Notes: a model not told the origin generated them from the letters alone. Counted from the stretch's first letter, positions 44,148-55,650 are shown. The stretch is DNA of 64,000 bases from Vombatus ursinus (GCF_900497805.2 NW_020946557.1:5508833-5572832), one strand, 5' to 3'. Translations and numbers: made by a program.

Positions 44148-44993
44148 GGGCACAGGGTGAGTTGAAGATGAAGGGGTCATATTTGGAAAATAAAATTAAG
44201 GGGTGAGAGAGGATTATACTAGGAGAAGGAGAAAGGGAGAGGTAGAATGGGGTAAATTATCTCACAAAAAAATAGAAAAGAAAAGGATCTTACAGTAAGA
44301 GGGGAAATGGGGTAAGGTGAGAGGGAATGAGTGAATCTTATTCTCATAGGATTTGACTTAAGGAGGGAATAACATACACACTCAATTGGGTGTGGAAATC
44401 TGTCTTACCTTAAAGGAAAATAGGGGGAAAAGGGGACAAGAGAGTAAGGGGATGATAGAGAGGAGAGAAGATTGGGAAAGGGAGTAATCAGAAATAAATA
44501 CTTCTGAGGAGGGACAGGGTCAAAAGAAAGAATAGAATAAATAGGAGGGCAGGATAGAATTAAGGGAAATAGAGTTAGTTTTTCACAGCATGTCTACTAC
44601 GGAAGTGTTTTGCATAACTGCAAATGTATAATCTATATTGAGTTGCTTGCCTTTTCAATGAAGGTGGGTGGGGAGGGAGGAAGGGAGAAAATTTGGACCC
44701 CAAAGTTTTAAAAACACATGTTTAAAAAAAATGTTTTCACATACAACTGGGAAATAAGAAATACAGGAAATGGGGTACAGAAATCTATCCTGCCCTACAG
44801 GAAAATAGAAGGGGAAGGGGATAAGAGAAGGGGGAGAGAGATAGAAGGGAAGGCAGACTAGGGAAAGGAGTATTCAGAATGCATGCCATCTTGGAGTCGG
44901 GGAGGGGCAAGATGGGGTGAAAATTTGGAACTCAAAATCTTGTGGAAGCGAATGTTGAAAACTAAAAATAAATGAATTTATTTTTTAAAAAAA

Positions 44994-45561
44994 GAAATTA
45001 TCAAGAAAAACTGCCCTGATATTTTAGAACCAGAGGGCAAAATGGAAATTGAAAGAATCCACCTATCCCCTCCTGAAAGAGATCCCCAAAGGAAAACTCC
45101 TAAGAATATTGTAGTCAAATTCCAGAGTTCCCAGGTCAAGGAGAAAGAAACAATTCCAGCACTGTGGAAACACAATCAGGATAACACAAGATTTAGCAGC
45201 TTCTATATTAAAGGACCAGAGGGCATGGAACATAATATTCCAGAGGGCAAAGGAGATAGGATTACGACCAAGAATCACCTACCCAGCAAAACTGAGTATA
45301 ATCCTTCAGGGGAAAAATGGACACTCAGTGAAATAGGGGACTTTAAAGCATTCTTGATGAAAAGTCCAGAGCTGAATAGAAAATTTGACTTTCAAATACA
45401 AGACTCAAGTGGAACATGAAGAGGTAAGCAGAAAAGAGAAATCATAACAGACTTATTAAGGTTGAACTGTTTACATTCCTGCATGGAAAGATGATATTTG
45501 TAACTCATGAGACCTTTGTCAGTATTAGGTTAGTTGGAGAGAAAAATTATATGTATGTGTC

Positions 45562-45598
<37 letters not shown>

Positions 45599-46436
45599 GG
45601 CACATGGTGAGTTGAAGATGAAGGGGTCATATTTGGAAAATAAAATTAAGGGGTGAGAGAGGATTATACTAGGAGAAGGAGAAAGGGAGAGGTAGTATGG
45701 GGTAAATTATCACACATGAAACAAACAAGAAAAGGCTTTTAGAGTAGAGGGGAAATGGGGGAAGATGAGAGGGAATGAGTGAATCTTATTGGATTTGACT
45801 TAAGGAGGGAATAACATACACACTCAATTGGGTATGGAAATCTGTCTTACCCTACAGGAAAATGGAGGGAGGAGGGGACAAGAGAGCAGGGGGATGATAG
45901 AGGGGAGGGCAGATTGGGGGAGAGGGTAATCAGAAGCAAACACCTCTGAGGAGGGGCAGGTCAAAAGAGAGAATAGAATAAATGGGGGGGCTGGATATGA
46001 TGAAGGGAAAGTTTTTCACAACATGACTACTTTGGAAGTGTTTTGCATGACTACACTTGTTTATCCTGTATCGAGTTGCTTGCCTTTTCAATGAGGGTGC
46101 ATGGGGAGGGAAGAAGAGAGAAAGTTAGGAACCCAAAGTTTTAAAAGCAAATATTTAAAAATGTTTTCACATCCAACTGGGAAATAAGAAATATGGGAAA
46201 TGGAATATAGAAATCTATCCTGCCCTATAGGAAAATAGAAGGAGAAGGGGATAAGAGAAGGGGGGAGAGAGATAGAAGGCAGGTTAGGGGAAGGGGTATA
46301 CAGAATGCTGTCATCTTGGGGTTGGGAGAGAGATGAGATGGAGAGAAAATTTTGAACTCCAAATCTTGTGGAAGTGAATGTTGAAAACTAAAAATAAATA
46401 AATTTAAAAAAAAAAGAAAGAAGGAAGGAAAAAAAA
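44994..46436 (+). mobile_element. HAL1-like element, copy B (5'-truncated)
   Basis: It starts abruptly at 'gaaattatcaagaaaaac', the position of 43431 in copy A, immediately after A's A-run. It repeats the ORF1 C-terminal part (to about 45419), a shorter GATA array (45563-45598) and the whole 3' UTR. It ends in an A/G-rich tail at 46400-46436. The region after 'caaggagaaa' lacks about 20 bp of ORF1, which shifts the frame. The second target-site copy follows at 46437. Confidence 0.85.
45563..45598. repeat. (GATA)n array inside HAL1-like copy B
   Basis: About nine 'agat' units, the shortest of the three element-linked arrays and fully assembled. Confidence 0.95.
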
Positions 46437-47965
46437 GAAAAAATTATAGCCCAGAGAAGCTTAAAAAGGAAGAGAAAGAGAGAGGTCTTCAGACACTGGA
46501 GTGGGGGCTGGCCTAGGAGTACAGTGCAGTAGCAGCAGCAACAATACAGCAGCTGGCAGAATCAGCAGCAGGTTATGGAAGCAACACCTATGGTGGGGAG
46601 CAGCCCAGCAGCCAGTAATGACAAAGGGATTAAACATCTGGCCAGAAAGAGACACTAGAGGACCCCTTTACTAGACTGGGAGAAAGAAGGAGTGTCATCA
46701 GGCAGTTCTGTTGCTCATTACCTTATTCCAGGTCACAGTCATTCAAGGGAGCAGGGACCCAGAGGGCTAACTAATGATTCATTCCAGCAGCAGTCTACAG
46801 AAATTCAACCATATGCAAGCCAACAAACCTGAACTGGGTACAGCACAGACCAGGAGGGTAGTGAACAGAATTTTTCCAAGATCATGGCATTTTGCAAGCA
46901 ACAAAAACTTAATGGAACTTAGAATGAGCTGGGAAAACTTCAGGAGACAAAAGTTTAGGCAAGGCATCCCTCCACCAAGGTGAGCAGAGCCCAACATCAA
47001 CATAAAGTACAAACATGAGAAATAGGCTAGAAAAATCAGCAAACAAAACAAAAGAACCATAAAGAAGTTACTATGGTGACCAGGAAATTCAAGATCTGAA
47101 CACAAAGGAAGACAATGCCTTAAAATTATCTATAAGCAAAGAAAATGCAAATTGGGCATGAACTCAACAAAAATTCCTACAAAAATTTCTGTAAATAGCA
47201 AAAACTAATTATAGACATCAAATAAGAGTGATAGAGTAAAAATTAGGGGGAAATGAGAGCTATTCAAGGAAATCACAAAAAAATTCATAGCTTAAGGAAA
47301 GAAGAAAAAAAATAATGAAGAAAATAACTCCTTAAAAATTAGAATTGATCAAATGGAAGTTAACTCCATAAGACATCAAGAAACAATAAAATAAATCAAA
47401 AGACAGAAAAAATAGAATAAAATATGAAATATTCCACAGGAAAAAAAAAACAGCTGACCTGTAAAATAGACCAAGGAGAGATAATTTAAGAATCATAGGG
47501 CTATATGACAGCCATGAATAAAAAAAAAAGGATCTTAGACAAAATATATGAATAAATTATAAAGAGATATTGACCAGATATCTTAGAATCAGAAGACAAA
47601 ATAAAAATTAAAAGAATCTACCAGTTGCTTCCTGAGAGAAATCCCAAAGTGAAAAAACACAGGAATGAAGCCAAAATCTGGAATTCCCAGGTCAAGGAGG
47701 GGAAAAAAAAACTGAAATCAACCAGAAAGAAATAATTCAAATACTATGGAGCCACAATAAGGATCACACAAAATTTAGCAGCTACCATTGTAAATCTTGG
47801 AACATGATATTCTGGAAAGCAAAGGAGCTAAGACTACAATAAAGAGTAATGTATCAATAAAACTAAGCATAATCCTACCAGGGAAAATGGGCATTTAACA
47901 AAATAGAGAACTTTCAAGCATTGCTGATTAAAAGACTAGGGTGGAATAGAAAATTTGACATCCAA
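46437..47965 (+). mobile_element. L1 LINE copy 'a', rest of 5' UTR and ORF1 remnant
   Basis: It resumes with the same 20 bp that end the first part (42027-42046). The 5' UTR runs to about 47000. A decayed ORF1 follows: 'aacagctgacctgtaaaat' (the TDLENR block), 'aatttaagaatcatagggc' (NLRIIGL), 'tcagaagacaaaataaaaat' (degraded EPEGKIEI) and 'ttgcttcctgagagaaatc'. Stops and A-run slippage are frequent. Short frames at 46461-47105 are incidental. Confidence 0.75.
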
Positions 47966-48022
47966 ACACAAAGAGCTATTTTGCGCAACTACGTGCCAAT
48001 AAAACTGAAAATATAAAATGTT
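47966..48022 (+). repeat. L1 ORF2 fragment joined to an ORF1 end
   Basis: 'gagctattttgcgcaactac' and 'gtgccaataaaactgaaa' match the ORF2 inter-domain motif that reads 'FAQLYANK', seen again near 49412. It follows the ORF1 end with no endonuclease between, so several kilobases of a normal L1 are missing at this junction. Confidence 0.6.
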
Positions 48023-48024
48023 TT

Positions 48025-48135
48025 AATATATGTCCATATACGTACATATACACACATATATAGTATACACACATGTGTGTATGCATATATATGTATGTAT
48101 ATATGTGTGTATGTATATATATATATATATTTATA
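48025..48135. repeat. TA/CA-rich microsatellite
   Basis: 'catatacacacatatatag' and 'gtatgtatatatgtgtg' type repeats separate the L1 fragment from the minus-strand LINE. Confidence 0.9.
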
Positions 48136-48170
48136 TCAGATAAACTTAACTAAGAAAAAGAAATTAGTTA

Positions 48171-48600
48171 GTTGGTTGGTTGTTGTCCTTCATTCTCAAA
48201 GAGTCAAAGAGGACCAAATGATATCACTCTGCTAGAGTCAAATTAGTGTATCTGACTGTGACTGATCAAAATAATATGATCTTGGAATGCTCTACCACAG
48301 GTCAGGCATGAGAACATTTGGAGTGAATTCTCTAAATTTGACATTTCACATTTCTTTTGAGCTAGTTCAGTTCTGCTTTACTCATAGAACACAGCACCTT
48401 CTCTGATGAGGGTATGTCATACTGGGTGGTGCTATTCCAGGGTCTCTCAAGTCACACAATCAATTCCAAAGTTCTTAAGACAGACTTTGAGAGTGCTCTT
48501 GTATCACTTTTTCTGACTATGATGTGAGCGGTTTCCCTATGTGAGTCTCCATAAAATAGTCTTTTTGGCAAGCATACTTTTGGCCTTCAAACAGTTCATA
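48171..48600 (-). mobile_element. Non-L1 LINE 3' end with a C2H2-like finger remnant
   Basis: Minus-strand translation from about 48575 gives 'CLPKRLFYGDSHRE', similar to the LPKRLFYGEL block near the C-terminus of some vertebrate non-LTR retrotransposons. Further on it gives 'FSCLTCGRAFQDHIILISH', similar to the C-terminal CPxCGRxCxSRIGLISHxRxH zinc-finger signature of those elements. The 3' end 'aaagaatgaaggacaacc'-like sequence (plus strand 'ggttgtccttcattctc', 48176-48192) is the usual terminus. Frames are broken. Family is non-L1; CR1- or RTE-related is possible. Confidence 0.6.
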
Positions 48601-48601
48601 A

Positions 48602-48695
48602 ATGAGCTCATTAAGAAAAAAAGCCCCCAATCCTGCTGAATTTACCAGCCACTTCTAACAAACATTTAAAGAACAATTATTTCTAATACTACATA
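48602..48695 (+). repeat. L1 ORF2 fragment (continuation)
   Basis: 'gagctcattaagaaaaaaag' and 'taacaaacatttaaagaac' correspond to the ORF2 'KKSPGPDGF' to 'FKEQLIP' region. This follows the YANK block of 47966-48022 in a normal ORF2, so the two pieces belong together and are separated by the microsatellite and the minus-strand LINE. Confidence 0.5.
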
Positions 48696-50073
48696 AATTA
48701 TTTGGGACAAAACTGAATAGAGATAGAAAGGAATATACTTTTTCTCAGTGTTACATGGCACCTACACAAAAATTGACCATGTATTATGGCATAATATTTC
48801 ATAATCCAATGCAGAAAGGTAGAAATACTAAATGCATCCTTTTCAGATCATGATGAAATAAAAATTACTTGTAATAAAGAGCCAGCTAAAGATAGACTAA
48901 AAAATAATTGAAAACTAAATAATCTAATCTTAAAGAATGAGTGGATCAAACAACAAATCACAGAAGCAATCAATAACTTCATCCTATAATGATTTTATTG
49001 TTGTCTCCAATAAAGAGAAAACATACCAAAACTTAGGAGATGCAGCAAAAGTGATTCTTGGGGGAAGTTTTATATCTCTAAATGCTTACATGAATAAAAT
49101 AGGGAAACAGGAGATCAATAAATTGGGCACGCAACTAAAAAAACTAGAAAAAGAACAAATTAAAAATCCCCAATTAAATACCAAATTAGAAATTCTGAAA
49201 ATCAAAGGAGAGATTAATAAAATTGAAATTAAGAAGACTACTGAAATAATAAATAAAACTAAGAGTTGGTTTTATGGAATATAAAACAACAAAACAAATA
49301 AACATTTGGTTAATTTGATTTAAAAAAAGAAAGAATAAAACCAAATTACCATTATAAAAAATGAAAAGGGTGAATTCACCACCAATGAAGCAGAAAGTAA
49401 AAGAATAATTAGGAGCTATTTTTCCCAACTGTATGGCAATAAGTTTGACAATCTTAGTGAAATGGATGAATATTTACAAAAAATATGAATTGCCCAGATT
49501 AATGTAAGAGGAAATAAAATACTTAAATAACCCCATTTTAGAAAAAAGAAATTGAACAAGCTATCAATGAACTCCCCAATAAAAAGTCTCCAGGGACAGA
49601 TCGATTTACAAGTGAATTCTATCCAACATTTAAATAACAAATATTTGCAATACTATATAAGCTATTTGGGAAAATAGAAGAAGAAGGAACCCTACTAAAT
49701 TATTTTTATGACACAAATATAGTGCTGATACCTAAATTGGGGAGAGTTAAAACAGGGAAAGAAAATTATAGACCAATTTATCTAAATATGGATGCAAAAT
49801 TTTAAATAAAATATTAGTAAAGAGATTACAGTAACTTATCTCAAGGATAATATACAATGACTAGGTAAGATTTATAACAGGAATCCAGGGCTGCTTCAAT
49901 ATTAGGAAAACTATCAGCACAATTGACCATATCAACAACAAAACTAACAGAAATCATATGGTTATCTCAACAGATGCAGAAAATGCTTTTGACAATATAA
50001 AACAGCCATTCTTATTTAAAAAAAAAACACTAGAAAGCATAGGAATAAATGGAGTTTTCCTTAAAATAACAGG

Positions 50074-50328
50074 TTGCATCTATCTAAAACCATTACAAAC
50101 ATTATATGTAACGGAGACAATTTAGAAGCATTTCCAATAAGATTGGGGGTGAAACAAGGGTGTCCATTATCACCACTATTATTCAGTATTATACTAGAAA
50201 TGTTAGCTTCAGCAATAAGGGAAGAAAAAGAAATTGAAGGAATTAGAACAGGCAAAGAAGAAACAAAGCTATTACACTTTGCAGATGATATGATGGAATA
50301 CTTAGAGAATCCTAGAGAATCAAGTTAA
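50074..50328 (+). pseudogene. L1 ORF2 reverse-transcriptase core (84-residue open piece)
   Basis: It encodes the RT fingers/palm core from '[15 protein letters not shown]' through '[20 protein letters not shown]' to '[15 protein letters not shown]'. The FADD catalytic pair is present. It is a surviving open fragment of L1 copy 'b' and not an independent gene. Confidence 0.9.
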
Positions 50329-51620
50329 AAATTACTTGAAATAATAAATTTAGCAAAGTTGTAGGATATAAAATAAACCCACATAAATCATTGGCAATTC
50401 TATATATTACCAACAAAGCCCAACAGCAAAAAATAGAAAGAGAAATTCTATTTAAAGTTACCATAGATGTTATAAAATATTTGGGGGTCTACTTGCCAAA
50501 AGAAACTCAGGAACTGTATGAACATAATTATGAAACATTTTTCACACAAATAGAGTCAAATCCAAATAATTGGATAGCTGCTTATGAGTAGGCCAAGCTA
50601 ATATAATATAATAAATAGGACAATTCTACCTAAATTAATTTGCTTATTCAGTGCCATACCAATCAAACTACCAAAAATTATTTTGTAGACCTAGGAAAAA
50701 TAATAACAAAATTCAGCTGGAAAAACAAAAGGTCCAAAATTAGTAAAAAGAAATGCAAGGGAAGATAGCCTAGCTGTACAAAATCTCAAATTGTATTATA
50801 AAGAAGCAATCATCACAACTACTTGGTAGTGGCTAGTGGTGGATCAGTGGAATAGGTTAGGTGTGTAAGACATAATAGTCAATGATTACAGTAATGTACT
50901 ATTTGATAAACTCAAAGACCCCAGTTTCCGGAATAAGAACTCACTATTTAACAAAAACTGCTAGGAAAATTGTATGGCAGAAACTAGGCATAGACCAGCA
51001 TCTTCCACTTTACACCATAATAGCATCAAAATGGGTACATGATTTAGATATGAAGGCTGAAATTATAAGCAAACTAGGAGAGCAAGGAATAGTTTACCTG
51101 TCAGAAAGTATTTATGACCAACCAAAAGATAGAGAACATTATTAAATGCAAAACTGGATGATTTTGATTACACTAAACTGAAAAGGTTTTACACAAACTA
51201 AACCAATGCTACCAAGATTAGAAGAGAAGCAGAAAGCTGGGAAATATTTTTTCAGTCAGTGTCTCTGATAAAGACCTCATTTCTAAAATACATAAATAAC
51301 TGAGTCAAATTTCTAAGAATACAAGTCATTCTCCAATTGATAAATGGTCAATGGATATGAACAGGCAGTTTTCTGATGAAGAAATTAAAGCTATCTATAG
51401 CCATATGAAAAAAAAAATGCTCCACATCATTATTGTTTGAGAAATGCAAATCAAAACAATTCTGAGTTACCAACATCACACCTATCAGATTGCTAACATG
51501 ACAAAATAGGAAAATAATAAATGCTAGAGAAGGTGTGGGAAAATTGGAACACTAATGCATTGTTGTTGAAGTTGTGAACTAATCCAACCTTTCTGGAGAG
51601 CAATTTGGAAATATGCCCAA

Positions 51621-51965
51621 ATGGCTATAAAATTGTGCATACCCTTTGACCCAGCAATACCACTTCTTGGGTTGCATCCCAAAGAAAGCATAAAAATGGG
51701 AAAAGGACCCATGTGTACAAAAATATTTATAACAGCTCTTTTTGTGGTGGCCAAGAATTGGAAATGGAGGGAATGCCTATCTGGTGAGGAATGGTTGAAC
51801 AAGTTGTGGTATATAAATGTAGTAGAATGCTATTGTGCTATAAAAAATAATGAGCCAGCAGACTTCAGAAAAACCTGGGAAGACTTACATGAACTAATGC
51901 TGAATGAAATGAGCAGAACCAGGAGAACATGGTATACCGAAACAGCCATGTTGTATAGTGACTAA
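51621..51965 (+). pseudogene. L1 ORF2 C-terminal piece (114 residues)
   Basis: It runs from 'MAIKLCIPFDPAIPLLGLHP' through 'KNWKWRECLSGEEWLNKLWY' to 'LNEMSRTRRTWYTETAMLY'. This is the L1 ORF2 C-terminal segment and the longest well-conserved open stretch of copy 'b'. Confidence 0.9.
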
Positions 51966-52334
51966 CTTTGATAGACTTAGCTCTCCTCAACAATGCAAGG
52001 ATCTAAGACAACTCCAGGACTCATGATGGAAAATGCTGTCCACATCCAGAGAAAGAATTATGGAGTCTGAATTCAGATTGAAGCATACTATTTGCTCTCT
52101 TTGTTGTTGTTTTGTTGTTTCTTCTTTCTCATGGTTCTTCCCACACATTCTACTTCTTCTTTACAACATAACTAATGTGAAAATATTTAATATGAATGTA
52201 TATGTAGAGCCTGTATTAGATTACATGCTATCTTGGAGAGGGGAGGGAGAGGAAGAAAATTTAAAACTCAAAAGCTTATGGAAGTGAATGTTGAAAACTA
52301 AAAATAATTAATAAAAAATAAATTGTTTGAAAAA

Positions 52335-54912
52335 TAGGTAAGGAAGTAGTCGTACCCAATTTATTCTATGACATATGTATAGCCTCAATATCTAAACCAA
52401 GGAGAACAAAAACAAACAGAAAAAGAAAATTGTAGACTAGTTTCTTTAATGAGAAATTAGAGATAAAATCAAATCAAATCCTAGAAAGGAGACTGCAATA
52501 ATATACCACTATGATTGTACACTATGACCAGGTGGAATTTATACCAGGAATGCATGGCTGATTCAATATTAGAAAACTATAAACGTAATTGACTGTTCCA
52601 ACAAAAACAATGGAAATGGTGTGGTTATTTTAATAGATACAGATAAATATTTAAAAATGTCAACATCCATGTCTGTTAAAAACACTAAAAAGCATAGGAA
52701 TAAAAGGAACTTTTCTTAAAATGATAACTAATATCTATCTAAAATCAAGAACAAACATCTTTTATAGGAATAAACTAGAAGCCTTTCCAGTAGGATTAGG
52801 GGAGAAGCAAAAATGTTCATTATCACCATTGTTATTCAACATTATATAAAACTGTTAGCTATAGCAAGAAGATGAGAAAATGAAATTGAAGGAATAAGCA
52901 TAGGCAATGAAAAAACAAAACCATCACTTTTAGCAGGTGATATGATGGTTTACTTAGAGAACCCTAGGGATTCAATTTAAAAACTAGTCAAAAAAGTTAA
53001 CAACTTCATCAAAGTTGCAGGATATAAAAATAACACATACAATTGATCAACATTCTTTCATATTACCAACAAAACCCATCAGAAAGAGATATAAAGAGAA
53101 ATTCTTTTTAAAATAACAACAAGACAGTGTAAAATACTTAGGAGTCTACCTTCCAAGACAAACACACAAATGATATGAACACAAGTATAAAACACTCCTT
53201 ACAAATTAAGACAGATCTAAATAATTGGAAAAATATCAATTGCTCATGGGTAGGTCAAGCCAAATTAATAAAATGAGAATACTACCTAAACTAATTTACT
53301 TATTTACCACCACACCAAAAGAACTAACAAGAGTTATTTAAGAGCTATAAAAATAATAAAATTCATCTGAAAGAACAAAAGATCAAGAATATCATGAGAC
53401 TCAATGAGGAAAAAATGTGAAGGAACGGGGTCTAGTAGCACCAGATTTCAAACTGTACAACAAAACTGTACTCATCAAAATAATATGATACTGGTTAAGA
53501 AATAAGATGGTTGATCAAAGGAGCAGACTAGGTATATAATATATAGAAGCTAAAGCTAATGAACACCATAACAGAGTGTGTGGTAAACCTAAAGAACTCT
53601 GCTATTGAGTCAAGAACTCAGTATTTGACAAAAACTGTTTGGAAAACTGGAAAGTCATTTGGGAGAAACTAAGCATACATCAGCATCTCACACAATAAAC
53701 CAAGACAAGCTCAAAAGGGGTACACAATTTAGACCTAAAGGATAATATCATAAGAAAATCAGGGGAGCATGGAACAAATTACCTGTAAATGGATAAAGTT
53801 CATGACCAAATAAAAGATAAAGAAGTGCAGAGGAGGTAAAATAGATAATTTTGTTTATGTAAATTTTTCAAAAAATTTTTGCACAAATGAAATCAATTCA
53901 GCTAAAATTATAAGAAAAGCTGAAAACTTGAAAAACAAGTTTCTCTGATGCAGTTTTCATCTCTCAAATATTAAGGAATTGCGCCAAATTTATAACAATT
54001 AGAATTATTCTCAAATAGATGAATGGTCAAGAGATATGAACAAATAGTTTTCAGAAAAAGAAACCAAAGCTAACAATATTCAAGTGAAAAAGTGTTCCAA
54101 ATAACTAATAATTACAGAAGTAAAAGATTAGAGATACCACCTCACACCCATCAGATTGGTTAGGAAAATCACAAATTCTGGAAGGTTTGTGGGAAGTAAG
54201 ATGCACTAACACACTGGTAGTGGAGCTGTGAACTAATCCAGCTATTCTGGAAATCAACTTGGAACTACACCCAAAAGCTATTAAATTATGTATAACCTTT
54301 CACCCAGCAATACTCCTAGTAGGTCTACACCACAGAGATCAAATAAAAATGAAAAGGACCAATATGTGCAAAAGTATTACAGAACCTTTTTTAAGGGGGA
54401 GGACAGCAAAGACCTGGAAGCTTAAGGGATGCCCATCAATTGGGGAATGATTGGATATGATAAAATGCTATTGTGTTATGAGAAATGATCAGTGGGATGC
54501 TTCCAGGAAAAAATCTATGAATTTTTGCATTTGTGAATTGTTGCAAAATGAACTAAGCACCACTATGAGAACAATCCACAAAAATGTTGTAAAGATAATT
54601 GTCTGCCAAAGACTTAGTAACTCTGAACAATACAATGAACCACCAAAATTTCCAAAGACTCATGATGAAAAATACTATCCATCTTCAGCTAGAGAACTGA
54701 TGGACTCAGAGTGAAGATTGAAAACAAAAAAAAAAATTATCTGCTTAAATTTTTTTTTCAGAACATGGCAGAAATTTGTCTTTCATGACTTTAAATTTGT
54801 AATGAGCTTTGTATTTCTTGTCTTCTCAGTGGGTCAGGGAGGAGTGGGAAGAGGTAGAGAACTTAGAACTGAAAATAAAATGAAATTGAACAAAAAAAAG
54901 CAAGTTTCTTTT
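52335..54912 (+). mobile_element. L1 LINE copy 'c', 5'-truncated (RT to 3' end)
   Basis: It begins in the RT domain ('caatttattctatgacatatg', 'aaaccaaggagaac'), passes 'gaagcctttccagtaggatt' and a degraded ADD block near 52935 ('agcaggtgatatgatgg'). The C-terminal 'KLCITFHPAILLVGLHHRDQ' (54283 on) follows, then a 3' UTR different from copy 'b' and an A-rich end near 54912. More decayed than copy 'b' and of another L1 lineage. Its 5' truncation point lies within about 15 bp of copy 'b' tail. Confidence 0.85.
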
Positions 54913-54914
54913 TA

Positions 54915-55140
54915 CATAGATTTCAATGTGTCATATCCTGTCAACATTACATTAGTTTAAAAATGTTATAGATCTTCAAGGTTTTGAACACCTTATTACT
55001 AGCAAATATTGGCTAATTTTCTTAGAACAGCTGGTGTTATCCAGCTTTTCTAGCATCTAAAAATCATAGCGAAAAAGGTAATTTAGTGAAAAAAAAGTAT
55101 ACAACTAATTTCTACTCCAATAACTTATTGGGCTAGAAAA
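54915..55140. other. Unassigned
   Basis: Nothing recognised between the L1 tail and the next SINE. Confidence 0.35.
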
Positions 55141-55144
55141 ATGG

Positions 55145-55650
55145 CTCACTGTGACAGGATAGAGAGTTAGACCTTGAGTTAGGAAGACAGGAGTTCAAAT
55201 CTGTCTTTAGACACTTACTAGTCTCTGTCTAACTCAGTTTTCTTATCTGTAAAATGGAAGCAATAATATCTGCCTTCAAGAGCATGCTGGAGCCAGCTCA
55301 AACTAGTTTTCAAGAGCATATTATGAAATATTCAGTCTGAGCATTTTATCCTTGGAAATTGGCAAATGAAATTGATTGGCAAAAATAAAAAAAAACAGGT
55401 CTTGATTTACTGCTTTACTGATTGCTTAAATTTTTAAAATGATAGAAAATATTAAAAATCTTGGGAAAATCATAATAATACATATTAAAATTGGAAGCAT
55501 ATTTCATATATAATTTTTTCAGAGGACTTTTTGTTAAAAAAAAAACCAAGCATACTACTGACTACTTCTCAAGGTTGTTGTGAGGATAAAATATGATAAG
55601 CTTTATAAAGCACTTTGCAAATTTTAAGAAGTGCTATATAAGTGCTAGTG
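55145..55650 (+). repeat. THER1/MIR SINE split by a ~280-bp insertion
   Basis: The left part (55145-55278) is 'gacaggatagagagttag', 'gtctttagacacttac' and 'cttatctgtaaaatggaag', to 'aataatatctgccttc'. The right part (55560-55650) resumes with 'ctcaaggttgttgtgagg', 'agcactttgcaaatttt' and 'gctatataagtgctag'. Together they make an almost complete THER1. Confidence 0.8.
55279..55559. mobile_element. Unidentified insertion within THER1
   Basis: About 280 bp interrupt the SINE. The segment has no recognised coding sequence. It includes 'ctggagccagctcaaac', 'aaaaataaaaaaaaacagg' and an A-run near its right end. The junction flanks 'ctgccttc' and 'ctacttctc' are similar but not clean duplicates. 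I cannot assign a family. Confidence 0.45.

Larger units (their letters stand above)
42047..44987 (+). mobile_element. HAL1-like element, copy A (5' UTR, ORF1, 3' UTR; no ORF2)
   Basis: This looks full length at the 5' end ('atcaagatggcagagtaaaa'). A GC-richer 5' UTR of about 765 bp is followed by an L1-type ORF1 (42812-43876). A long 3' UTR of about 1.1 kb follows, containing a GATA array (44021-44147) and ending 'tgaaaactaaaaataaatg' plus an A-run. No RT or endonuclease sequence is present, so it would depend on L1 enzymes. It sits inside the L1 5' UTR, behind the target-site copy at 42027-42046. HAL1 is the closest described class; subfamily unknown. Confidence 0.8.
48696..52320 (+). mobile_element. 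L1 LINE copy 'b', 5'-truncated (endonuclease end to 3' UTR)
   Basis: ORF2 order is retained: endonuclease end ('SDHDEIKITCNKEP', near 48857); a 115-residue open stretch at 48937-49284 ending 'KTKSWFYGI'; RT with '[20 protein letters not shown]' and '[14 protein letters not shown]' (50074-50325, catalytic FADD intact); 'IKYLGVYLPKET' (50391 on). The C-terminal 'AIKLCIPFDPAIPLLGLHPK' to 'MLNEMSRTRRTWYTE' follows (51621-51965). Then the 3' UTR and the end 'gaaaactaaaaataattaat'. Multiple stops and shifts; not functional. Confidence 0.9.

Noticed and set aside
45042-45419. 125-residue open frame looking like a novel protein after 'QSSQVKEK'
   Set aside because: The second half is ORF1 read in the wrong frame after a small deletion. 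The expected L1 ORF1p C-terminal frame is visible alongside it.
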